From Styela clava (lineage: Eukaryota > Chordata > Ascidiacea > Stolidobranchia > Styelidae), in contig NC_135261.1 in assembly GCF_964204865.1 (NCBI RefSeq), forward strand, positions 8,432,001 to 8,496,000: a stretch of DNA of 64,000 nucleotides, written 5' to 3'. Position numbers and translations under genes: made by a program. This document shows positions 51,585 to 62,867 of the stretch, piece by piece (the stretch's first letter is position 1; each line of letters opens with the position of its first letter). A model generated the notes under the pieces. That model did not search any database, was not told the origin of the DNA, and saw nothing but the letters and a program-made list of their open reading frames with translations.

Positions 51585-53524
51585 GACATTGAATGAGTTT
51601 GTGGAAAGGAACCCAGATACTTCGATATCGAATGGCCTGTTAAAATTTCAAAAACAGTGACTCCAAACCCGATGCCATCAGTAGCCTAATTAGTAGCACA
51701 TTTTTAAGCCACTAATTATGGTTATTGATTACCATTTGAGATTCCAGCCTACAGTTACGAATTCCTCAAATCATGTTTTGTCGACGTACGATTGAATCCT
51801 CTCATTGGCATACTCGACCAGTATAACACATGGAAGTTGGTCGCAAGATGGTAAAGTTCGTTTTAACGATCGAGTCGTGGTTATAGCGCCGTTAGGTTAG
51901 GTACTAAGTGGTATAGCGCCGTGGGTCGAAGATAAGTAAGTTGAGGGAGGTCGGACAGTGGGTCGAGGGTGGGAAGCTTGAGGCAGATAGTGCAGTGGAC
52001 CGAGGATGGAAAAGTTGAGGGAGATAGGGCCATGAGTCGATGTTAAAAAGGTTGAAGGGGATAGTAAGGTTGGGGGAAATAGGACAGTGGATCGAGGATA
52101 GGAGGGCTGAAGGAGATAGGGCGGTGGGTCGAGGAAAGGAAAGTTGAGGGAGGTGGAGCAGTTGGCCGAGGCAAGGGAGACGGGGCAGCGGATCGAGAAT
52201 AGGAAAGTGGAGGGAGATAGGGCAGAGGGTCAAGAATTGAATTGGGATGAATGATTGAATTTTCATGGTTGTGAATATTACCTCGTTTTGTCAGTTTTCG
52301 CGTGTTATTTGTTAGATTTTAGTTGTGTTTTGGTAAATATAAGTCCTAAACTCGCAAAACCATTCTTGAAATAAGTACCAATAATTTTTCAATGGTAGAG
52401 TGTAAAGAGGAAGAATTCAACAGATAAAAAGTCCGGGAAACATTCGTTACTTAGTTGTTCGCATTGCTATATCCTTCTACGTAGACTTTAGGTTCTTAAA
52501 GTGCTCCGTACGGAGCCTCAGGAGACGCTTAGGGCCTCCGCGAGCTATTCGTTTACTCGGAAACTGTCTTCGACCCACTGTCCTATGTCCATTTACTTAC
52601 CTATTCTCGACCCACTGCCCGACCTCCCTGAACTTTCCTATCCTCGACCCACTGCCCTATCTCCCCAACTTCCCCATCTTCGAACCACCACTCTATCTCC
52701 CTCGACCTTTCTCTTCTCGACCCACTGCCCTATCTGCCAAAACTTACCTATCTTTGACCTACAGTGCTATACTATTCAGAACCTGACCTAACGGCGTTTT
52801 ATTCACGACCCGATCACCACACTGAACTTTACTATCTTGCGACCAACTTCCATTGGTTATACTGGTCGTGTATGCCAATGGGATGATTCATTTGTACGTC
52901 GACAAAACATGATTGACGGCATTCGTAAATGTAGGCTTGAATCTCAAATGGTAAACAATAACCATAATTGGCAGTTTAAAAATGTGTTACTAATTGGGCT
53001 ACTGATGGTTTCTTGTTGGGAATGACAGTTTTCTAAATTTTAACAAGCCGTTTTATGCCCTTAATAATTGGCCATGTCGTGAGTCTTATGACAATATGAT
53101 GCTGATCCGAAATAAGCAATAGTGCTCTGGTCCGTATAAAGTATTTTTTTTCAACAATTTATAGTGAAAGCGATGCCAAAGATTACGTACGAACTGCGTC
53201 CTTTGCAACTTCATTAAGTTGCAGATAATTTAAGGCTCAATTTTGGGACTATACGCTGAATTAAAGGGCAGTTGGCAACGCTATCTACGACAAAACATTT
53301 CATGGCTTAAAAATAGTTTGGATGGAATTACACTCACTGAGAGACTTATATTTTTGACTGTTTTTGACTTTAAGCCTTCTCAGTCACGTAAAAGAAGTTT
53401 GTATATACAACTATCTGAGTAGGATTAAAAAATGCAGGATATTGCAGAACATTCGTTGAAAAAGACCAAGCGTGTAAATATCTGAATATTTCCTCATCGT
53501 TTTGCCTTGCACATAAATACATGC
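51585..53524. repeat. Foldback-type repeat unit 2
   Basis: Inverted repeat about 51634-53050: purine minisatellite 51921-52239, loop to 52567 with intact palindrome at 52504-52515, pyrimidine minisatellite 52568-52762. Spacer 53051-53524. The unit is 1940 bp. Confidence 0.8.
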
Positions 53525-55496
53525 GACATTGAATGAGTTTGTGGAAAGGAACTCAGATACTTCGATATCGAATGGCCTGTTAAAATTTCAAAAACAGTGA
53601 CTCCAAACCCGATGCCATCAGTAGCCTAATTAGTAGCACATTTTTAAGCCACTAATTATGGTTATTGATTACCATTTGAGATTCCAGCCTACAGTTACGA
53701 ATTCCTCCAATCATGTTTTGTCGACGTACGATTGAATCCTCTCATTGGCATACTCGACCAGTATAACACATGGAAGTTGGTCGCAAGATGGTAAAGTTCG
53801 TTTTAACGATCGAGTCGTGGTTATAGCGCCGTTAGGTTAGGTACTAAGTGGTATAGCGCCGTGGGTCGAAGATAAGTAAGTTGAGGGTGGGAAGCTTGAG
53901 GCAGATAGTGCAGTGGACCGAGGATGGAAAAGTTGAGGGAGATAGGGCAATGAGTCGATGTTAAAAAGGTTGAAGGGGATAATAAGGTTGGGGGAAATAG
54001 GACAGTGGATCGAGGATAGGAGGGCTGAAGGAGATAGGGCGGTGGGTCGAGGAAAGGAAAGTTGAGGGAGGTGGAGCAGTTGGCCGAGGCAAGGGAGACG
54101 GGGCAGCGGATCGAGAATAGGAAAGTGGAGGGAAATAGGGCAGAGGGTCAAGAATTGAATTGGGATGAATGATTGAATTTTCATGGTTGTGAATATTACC
54201 TCGTTTTGTCAGTTTTCGCGTGTTATTTGTTAGATTTTAGTTGTGTTTTGGTAAATATAAGTCCTAAACTCGCAAAACCATTCTTGAAATAAGTACCAAT
54301 AATTTTTCAATGGTAGAGTGTAAAGAGGAAGAATTCAACAGATAAAAAGTCCGGGAAACATTCGTTACTTAGTTGTTCGCATTGCTATATCCTTCTACGT
54401 AGACTTTAGGTTCTTAAAGTGCTCCGTACGGAGCCTCAGGAGACGCTTAGGGCCTCCGCGAGCTATTCGTTTACTCGGAAACTGTCTTCGACCCACTGCC
54501 CTATGTCCATTTACTTACCTATCCTCGACCCACTGCCCGACCTCCCTGAACTTTCCTATTCTCGACCCACTGCCCTATCCCCCTCAACCTTCCTATCCTC
54601 GACCCTCTACGCTATCTCTCTAACCTCGACCCACTGCCCTATCTCCCCAACTTCCCCATCTTTGAACCACCACTCTATCTCCCTCAACCTTTCTCTTCTC
54701 GACCCACTGCCCTATCTGCCAAAACTTACCTATCTTTGACCTACAGTGCTATACTATTCAGAACCTGACCTAACGGCGTTTTATTCACGACCCGATCACC
54801 ACACTGAACTTTACTATCTTGCGACCAACTTCCATTGGTTATACTGGTCGTGTATGCCAATGGGATGATTCATTTGTACGTCGACAAAACATGATTGACG
54901 GCATTCGTAAATGTAGGCTTGAATCTCAAATGGTAAACAATAACCATAATTGGCAGTTTAAAAATGTGTTACTAATTGGGCTACTGATGGTTTCTAGTTG
55001 GGAATGACAGTTTTCTAAATTTTAACAAGGCGTTTGATGCCCTTAATAGTTGGCCATGTCGTGAGTCTTGTGACAATATGATGCTGATCCCAAATAGGCA
55101 ATAGTGCTCTGGTCCGTATAAAGTATTTTTTTCAACATTTTATAGTAAAAGCGATGCCAAAGATTACGTACGAACTGCGTCCTTTGCAACTTCGTTAAGA
55201 CAGATAAGATAAGCCCAATTTTGGGACTATACGCTGAATTAAAGGGCAGTTGGCAACGCTAGCTACGACAAAACATTTCATGGATTAAAAATAGTTTGGA
55301 TGGGATTACACTCACTGAGAGACTTATATTTTTGACCGGTTTTGAGTTTTAAGCCTTCTTTGTTACGTAGAAGAAATTTGTATATACAACTATCTGAGTA
55401 GGATTGAAAAATGCAGGATATCATTCGTTAAAAAAGACCAAGCGTGTAAATATTTGAATATTTCCTCATCGTTTTGCCTTGCGCGGAAATACAGGC
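53525..55496. repeat. Foldback-type repeat unit 3
   Basis: Inverted repeat about 53574-55032: purine block 53861-54157, shorter than in unit 2 by one repeat near 53885; pyrimidine block 54486-54742; palindrome 54422-54433. The spacer 55033-55496 has lost the GTTGCAG side of its hairpin. Confidence 0.8.
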
Positions 55497-57437
55497 GACA
55501 TTGAATGAGTTTGTGGAAAGGAACTCAGATACTTCGATATCGAATGGCCTGTTAAAATTTCAAAAACAGTGACTCCAAACCCGATGCCATCAGTAGCCTA
55601 ATTAGTAGCCCATTTTTAGGCCACTAATTATGGTTATTGATTACCATTTGAGATTCCAGCCTACAGTTACGAATTCCTCCAATCATGTTTTGTCGACGTA
55701 CGATTGAATCCTCTCATTGGCATACTCGACCAGTATTACACATGGAAGTTGGTCGCAAGATGGTAAAGTTCGTTTTAACGATCGAGTCGTGGTTATAGCG
55801 CCGTTAGGTTAGGTACCGAGTGGTATAGCGCCGTGGGTCGAAGATAAGTAAGTTGAGGAAGGTCGGACAGTGGGTCGAGGGTGGGAAGCTTGAGGCAGAT
55901 AGTGCGGTGGACCGAGGATGGAAAAGTTGAGGGAGATAGGGCAATGAGTCGAGGTTAAAAAGATTGAAGGGGATAGTAAGGTTGGGGGAAATAGGACAGT
56001 GGATCGAGGATAGGAAGGTTGATGGAGATAGGGCGGTGGATCGAGGACAGGAAAGTTGAGGGTGATAGGGCAGAGGGTCGATAATTGACTTGGGATGAAT
56101 GTTTGAATTTTCATGGTTGTGAATATTACCTCGTTTTGTCAGCTTTCGCGTGTTATTTGTTAGATTTTAGTTGGGTTTTGGTAAATATAAGTCCTAAACT
56201 CGAAAAACCATTCTTGAAATAGGTACCAATAATTTTTCAATGGTAGAGTGTAAAGAGGAAGAATTCAAGAGATCAAAAGTCGGGGAAACATTCGTTACTT
56301 AGTTGTTCGCATTGTTATATCCTTCTACGTAGACTTTAGGTTATTAAAGTGCTCCGTACGGAACGTCAGGAGACGCCTTAGGGACTCCGCGAGCTATTCG
56401 TTTACTCGGAAACTGTCCTCGACCCACTGCCCTATGCCCATCTACTTACCTATCCTCGACCCACTGCCCGACCTCCCTGAACTTTCCTATCCTCGACCCA
56501 CTGCCCTATCTCCCTCAACCTTCCTATCCTCGACCCTCTACGCTATCTCTCTATCCTCGACCCACTGCCCTATCTCCCCAACTTCCCCATCCTCGAACCA
56601 CCACTCTATCTCCCTCAACCTTTCTCTTCTCGACCCACTGCCCTATCTGCCACAACTTACCTATCTTTGACCTACAGTGCTATACTATTCAGTACCTGAC
56701 CTAACGGCGCTTTATTCACGACCCGATCACCACACTGAACTTTACTATCTTGCGACCAACTTCCATTGGTTATACAGGTCGTGTATGCCAATGGGATGAT
56801 TCATTTGTACGTCAACAAGACATGATTGACGGAATTCGTAAATGTAGGCTTGAATCTCAAATGGTAAACAATAACCATAATTGGCAGTTTAAAAATGTGT
56901 TACTAATTGGGCTACTGATGGTTTCTTGTTGGGAATGACAGTTTTCTAAATTTTAACAAGCCGTTTTATGCCCTTAATAATTGGCCATGTCGTGAGTCTT
57001 ATGACAATATGATGCTGATCCGAAATAAGCAATAGTGCTCTGGTCCGTATAAAGTATTTTTTTTCAACTTTTTATAGTAAAAGCGATGCCAAAGATTACG
57101 TACGAACTGCGTCCTTTGCAACTTCATTAAGTTGCAGATAATTTAAGGCTCAATTTTGGGACTATACGCTGAATTAAAGGGCAGTTGGCAACGCTATCTA
57201 CGACAAAACATTTCATGGCTTAAAAATAGTTTGGATGAAATTACACTCACTGAGAGACTTATATTTTTGACTGTTTTTGACTTTAAGCCTTCTCAGTCAC
57301 GTAAAAGAAATTTGTATATACAACTATCTGAGTAGGATTAAAAAATGCAGGATATTGCAGAACATTCGTTGAAAAAGACCAAGCGTGTAAATATTTGAAT
57401 ATTTCCTCATCGTTTCGCCTTGCACATAAATACATGC
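55497..57437. repeat. Foldback-type repeat unit 4
   Basis: Inverted repeat about 55546-56963: purine block 55833-56087 (contracted), pyrimidine block 56417-56673. The palindrome is broken (CTCCGTACGGAAC). Spacer 56964-57437. Confidence 0.8.
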
Positions 57438-59439
57438 GACATTGAATGAGTTTGTGGAAAGGAATTCAGATACTTCGATATCGAATAGCCTGTTAAAATT
57501 TCAAAAACAGTGACTCCAAACCCGACGCCATCAGTAGCCTAATTAGTAGCACATTTTTAAGCCACTAATTATGGTTATTGATTACCATTTGAGATTCCAG
57601 CCTACAGTTACGAATTCCTCCAATCATGTTTTGTCGACGTACGATTGAATCCTCTCATTGGCATACTCGAACAGTATAACACATGGAAGTTGGTCGCAGG
57701 ATGGTAAAGTTCGTTTTAACGATCGAGTCGTGGTTATAGCGCCGTTAGGTTAGGTACTGAGTGGTATAGCGCCGTGGGTCGAAGATAAGTAAGTTGAGGG
57801 TGTTCGGACAGTGGGTCGAGGGTGGGAAGCTTGAGGCAGATAGTGCAGTGGACCGAGGATGGAAAGGTTGAGGGAGATAGGGCAATGAGTCGAGGTTAAA
57901 AAGGTTGAAAGGGATAGTAAGGTTGGGGGAAATAGGACAGTGGATCGAGGATAGGAAGGCTGAAGAAGATAGGGCGGTGGGTCGAGGAAAGGAAAGTTGA
58001 GGGAGGTGGAGCAGTTGGCCGAGGCAAGGGAGACGGGGCAGCGGATCGAGAATAGGAAAGTGGAGGGAGATAGGGCAGAGGGTCACGAATTGAATTGGGA
58101 TGAATGATTGAATTTTCATGGTTGTGAATATTACCTCGTTTTGTCAGTTTTCGCGTGTTATTTGTTAGATTTTAGTTGTGTTTTGGTAAATATAAGTCCT
58201 AAACTCGCAAAACCATTCTTGAAATAAGTACCAATAATTTTTCAATGGTAGAGTGTAAAGAGGAAGAATTCAACAGATCAAAAGTCCGGGAAACATTCGT
58301 TACTTAGTTGTTCGCATTGCTATATTCTTCTACGTAGACTTTAGGTTCTTGAAGTGCTCCGTACGGAGCCTCTGGAGACGCTTAAGGCCTCCGCGAGCTA
58401 TTCGTTTACTCGGAAACTGTCTTCGGCCCACTGCCCTATGTCCATTTACTTACCTATCACCGACCCACTGCCCGACCTCCCTGAACTTTCCTATCCTCGA
58501 CCCACTGCCCTATCCCCCTCAACCTTCCTATCCTCGACCCTCTACGCTATCTCTCTATCCTCGACCACTGCCCTATCTTCCCAACTTCCCCATCTTCGAA
58601 CGACCACTCTACCTCCCTCAACCTTTCTCTTCTCGACCCACTGCCCTATCTGCCACAACTTACCTATCTTCGACCTACAGCGCTATACTATTCAGAACCT
58701 GACCTAACGGCGTTTTATTCACGACCCGATCACCACACTGAACTTTACTATCTTGCGACCAACTTCCATTGGTTATACTGGTCGTGTATGCCAATGGGAT
58801 GATTCATTTGTACGTCAACAAAACATGATTGGCGGAATTCGTAGATGTATGCTTGAATCTCAAATGGTAAACAATAACCATATTTGGCAGTTTAAAAATG
58901 TGTTACTAATTGGGCTACTGATGGTTTCTTGTTGGGAATGACAGTTTTCTAAATTTTAACAAGCCGTTTGATGCCCTTAATAATTGGCCATGTCGTAAGT
59001 CTTGTGACAATATGATGCTGATCCCAAATAGGCAATAGTGCTCTGGTCCGTATAAAGTATTTTTTTCAACATTTTATAGTAAAAGCGATGCCAAAGATTA
59101 CGTACGAACTGCGTCTTTTGCAACTTCGTTAAGTTGCAGATAAGATAAGCTCAATTTTGGGACTATACGCTGAAATAAAGGGCAGTTGGCAACGCTAGCT
59201 ACGACAAAACATTTCATGGATTAAAAATAGTTTGGATGGGATTACACTCACTGAGAGACTTATATTTTTGACCGGTTTTGAATTTTAAGCCTTCTCAGTT
59301 ACGTAGAAGAAATTTGTATATACAACTATCTGAGTAGGATTAAAAAATGCAGGATATGGCAGAACATTCGTTAAAAAAGACCAAGCGTGTAAATATTTGA
59401 ATATTCCCTCATCGTTTTGCCTTGCACGGAAATACAGGC
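57438..59439. repeat. Foldback-type repeat unit 5
   Basis: Longest unit, 2002 bp. Inverted repeat about 57487-58966: purine block 57774-58089, pyrimidine block 58420-58676, palindrome 58357-58368. Spacer 58967-59439. Confidence 0.8.
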
Positions 59440-61379
59440 GACATTGAATGAGTTTGTGGAAGGAACTCAGATACTTCAATATCGAATGGCCTGTTAAAAT
59501 TTCAAAAACAGTGACTCCAATCCCGATGCCATCAGTAGCCTAATTAGTAGCACATTTTTAAGCCACTAATTATGGTTATTGATTACCATTTGAGATTCCA
59601 ACCTACAGTTACGAATTCCTCCAATCATGTTTTGTCGACGTACGATTGAATCCTCTCATTGGCATACTCGACCAGTATAACACATGGAAGTTGGTCGTAA
59701 GATGGTAAAGTTCGTTTTAACGATCGAGTCGTGGTTATAGCGCCGATAGGTTAGGTACTGAGTGGTATAGCGCCGTGGGTCGAAGATAAGTAAGTTGAGG
59801 GAGGTCGGACAGTGGGTTGAGGGTGGGAAGCTTGAGGCAGATAGTGCAGTGGACCGAGGATGGAAAAGTTGAGGGAGATAGGGCAATGAGTCGAGGTTAA
59901 AAAGATTGAAGGGGATAGTAAGGTTGGGGGAAATAGGACAGTGGATCGAGGATAGGAAGGTTGAAGGAGATAGGGCGGTGGGTCGAGGAAAGGAAAGTTG
60001 AGGGAGATAGGGCAGAGGGTCGAGAATTGAAATGGGATGAATGATTGAATTTTCATGGTTGTGAATATTACCTGGTTTTGTCAGTTTTCGCGTGTTATTT
60101 GTTAGATTTTAGTTGTGTTTTGGTAAATATAAGTCCTAAACTCGCAAAACCATTCTTGAAATAAGTACCAATAATTTTTCAATGGTAAAGTGTAAAGAGG
60201 AAGAATTCAAGAGATCAAAAGTCGGGGAAACATTCGTTACTTAGTTGTTTGCATTGCTATAGCCTTCTACGTAGACTTTAGGTTATTAAAGTGCTCCGTA
60301 CGGAACGTCAGGAGACGCTTAGGGCCTCCGCGAGCTATTCGTGTACTCGGAAACTGTCCTCGACCCACTGCCCTATGCCCATCTACTTACCTATCCTCGA
60401 CCCACTGCCCGACCTCCCTGAACTTTCCTATTCTCGACTCACTGCCCTACCTCTCTTAACTTTCCTATCCTCGACCCTCTACGCTATCTCTGTATCCTTT
60501 ACCCACCGCCCTATCTCCCCAACTTCCCCATCCTCGAACCACCACTCTATCTCCCTCAACCTTTCTCTTCTCGACCCACTGCCCTATCTGCCACAACTTA
60601 CCTATATTTGACCTACAGTGCTATACTATTCAGTACCTGACCTAACGGCGCTTTATTCACGACCCGATCACCACACTGAACTTTACTATCTTGTGACCAA
60701 CTTCCATTGGTTATACTGGTCGTGTATGCCAATGAGATGATTCATTTGTACGTCAACAAAACATGATTGACGGAATTCGTAAATGTAGGCTTGAATCTCA
60801 AATGGTAAACAATAACCATAATTGGCAGTTTAAAAATGTGTTACTAATTGGGCTACTGATGGTTTCTTGTTGGGAATGACAGTTTTCTAAATTTTAACAA
60901 GCCGTTTTATGCCCTTAATAATTGGCCATGTCGTGAGTCTTGTGATAATATGATGCTGATCCGAAATAAGAAATAGTGCTCTGGTCCGTATAAAGTATTT
61001 TTTTTCAACATTTTATAGTAAAAGCGATGCCAAAGATTACGTACGAACTGCGTCCTTTGCAACTTCATTAAGTTGCAGATAATTTAAGGCTCAATTTCGG
61101 GACTATACGCTGAATTAATAGGCAGTTGGCAACGCTATCTACGACAAAACATTTTATGGCTTAAAAATAGTTTGGATGGAATTACACTCACTGAGAGACT
61201 TATATTTTAGACTGTTTTTGACTTTTCAGCCTTCTCAGTCACGTAAAGGAAATTTGTATATACACCTGTCTGAGTAGGATTAAAAAATGCAGGATATGGC
61301 AGAACATTCGTTGAAAAAGACCAAGCGTGTAATTATTTGATTATTTCCTCATTGTTCTGCCTTGCACGGAAATACAGGA
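59440..61379. repeat. Foldback-type repeat unit 6
   Basis: Inverted repeat about 59488-60904: purine block 59774-60029 (contracted as in unit 4), pyrimidine block 60357-60614, palindrome broken. Spacer 60905-61379. Confidence 0.8.
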
Positions 61380-62867
61380 GACATTGAATGAGTTTGTGGA
61401 AAGGAACTCAGATACGTCGATATCGAACGGCCTGTTAAAATTTTACTCCAAATCAGATGTCATCAGTAGCCTAAGTAGTAGCACATTTTCAAGCCAATAA
61501 TTATGGTTATTGATTACCAACTGAGATTCCAGCCTACAGTTACGATTGCCTCCAATCATGTTTTGTCGACGTACGATTCAATCCTCGCATTGGCATACTC
61601 GACCAGTATAACACATGGAAGTTGGTCGCAAGATGGTAAACTCGTTTTGAAGATCGAGTCGTGGTTATAGCGCTGTTAGGTTGGGTACTGAGTGGTATAG
61701 CGTCGTGGGTCGAAGATAAGTAAGTTGAGGGAGGTCGGACAGTGGGTCGAGGGTGGGAAGCTTGAGGCAGGTAGTGCAGTGGACCGAGGATGGAAAAGTT
61801 GAGGGAGATAGGCCAATGAGTCCAGGATAAAAAGGTTGAAGGGGATATGAAGGTTGGGGGAAAAAGGACGGTGGATCGAGGATAGGAAGGTTGAGAAGAT
61901 AGGGCGGTGGGTCGAGGAAAGAAAAGTTGAGGGAGGGGAAGCAGTTGGCCGAGGCGAGAGAGACAGGGCAGCGGATCGAGAATAGGAAAGTGGAGGGAGA
62001 TAGGGCAGTGGGTCGAGAATTGAATTGGGATAAATGATTGAATTTTCATGGTTGTGAATTTTACCTCGTTTTGTCAGTTTTCGCGTGTTATTTGTTAGAT
62101 TTTAGTTGTGTTTTGGTAAATATAAGTCCCAAACTCGCAAAACCATTATTGAAATAAGTACCAATAATTTTTCAATGGTAGAGTGTAAAAAGGAAGAATT
62201 CAATAGATCAAAAGTCGGGGAAACATTCGCTACTTAGTTGTTCGCATTGTTATATCCTTCTACGTAGACTTTTAGTTTTTAAAGTGCTCCGTACAGAGCC
62301 TCAGGAGACAATTAGGGCTTCCGCGAGCTATTCGTTTACTCGAAAACTGTCCTTGACCCACTGCCCTATGTCCATCTACTTACCTATCCTCGACCCACTG
62401 CCCGACCTCCCTGAACTTTCCTATCCTCGACCCACTGCCCTATCTCCCTCAACCTTCCTAACCTCGACCCTCCTCCCCAACTTCCACAGCCTCGAACCAC
62501 CGCTCTATCTCCCTCAACCTTTCTTCACTCACCCACTGCCCTATCTGCCATAACTTACCTATCTTTGACCTACAGTGCTATACTACTCAGAACCTGACCT
62601 AACGGCGTTTTATTCACGACCCGATCACCACACTGAACTTTACTATCTTGCGACCAACTTCCATTGGTTATACTGGTCGTGTATGCCAATGGGATGATTC
62701 ATTTGTACGTCGACAAAACATGATTGACGGCATTCGTAAATGTAGGCTTGAATCTCAAATGGTAAACAATAACCATAATTGGCAGTTTAAAAATGTGTTA
62801 CTAATTGGGCTACTGATGGTTTCTTGTTGGGAATGACAGTTTTCTAAATTTGAACAAGCCGTTTTAT
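61380..62867. repeat. Foldback-type repeat unit 7, cut by a retroelement
   Basis: Inverted repeat about 61429-62861: purine block 61704-62021, pyrimidine block 62350-62571, palindrome broken (CTCCGTACAGAG). The spacer is replaced after GCCGTTTTAT by unrelated sequence. Confidence 0.8.

Noticed and set aside
51904-52266. Leu/Pro/Ser-rich ORFs of 76-169 residues on both strands in 49.7-62.6 kb
   Set aside because: Produced by the stop-free 37-bp minisatellite in the arms; readable in several frames and on both strands in mirror image, with no domain.
53001-53035. Hammerhead-ribozyme-like CTGATGG ... GGGAATG in the foldback right arm
   Set aside because: No stem II between the two parts and GAAT instead of GAAA; the catalytic core is not met.
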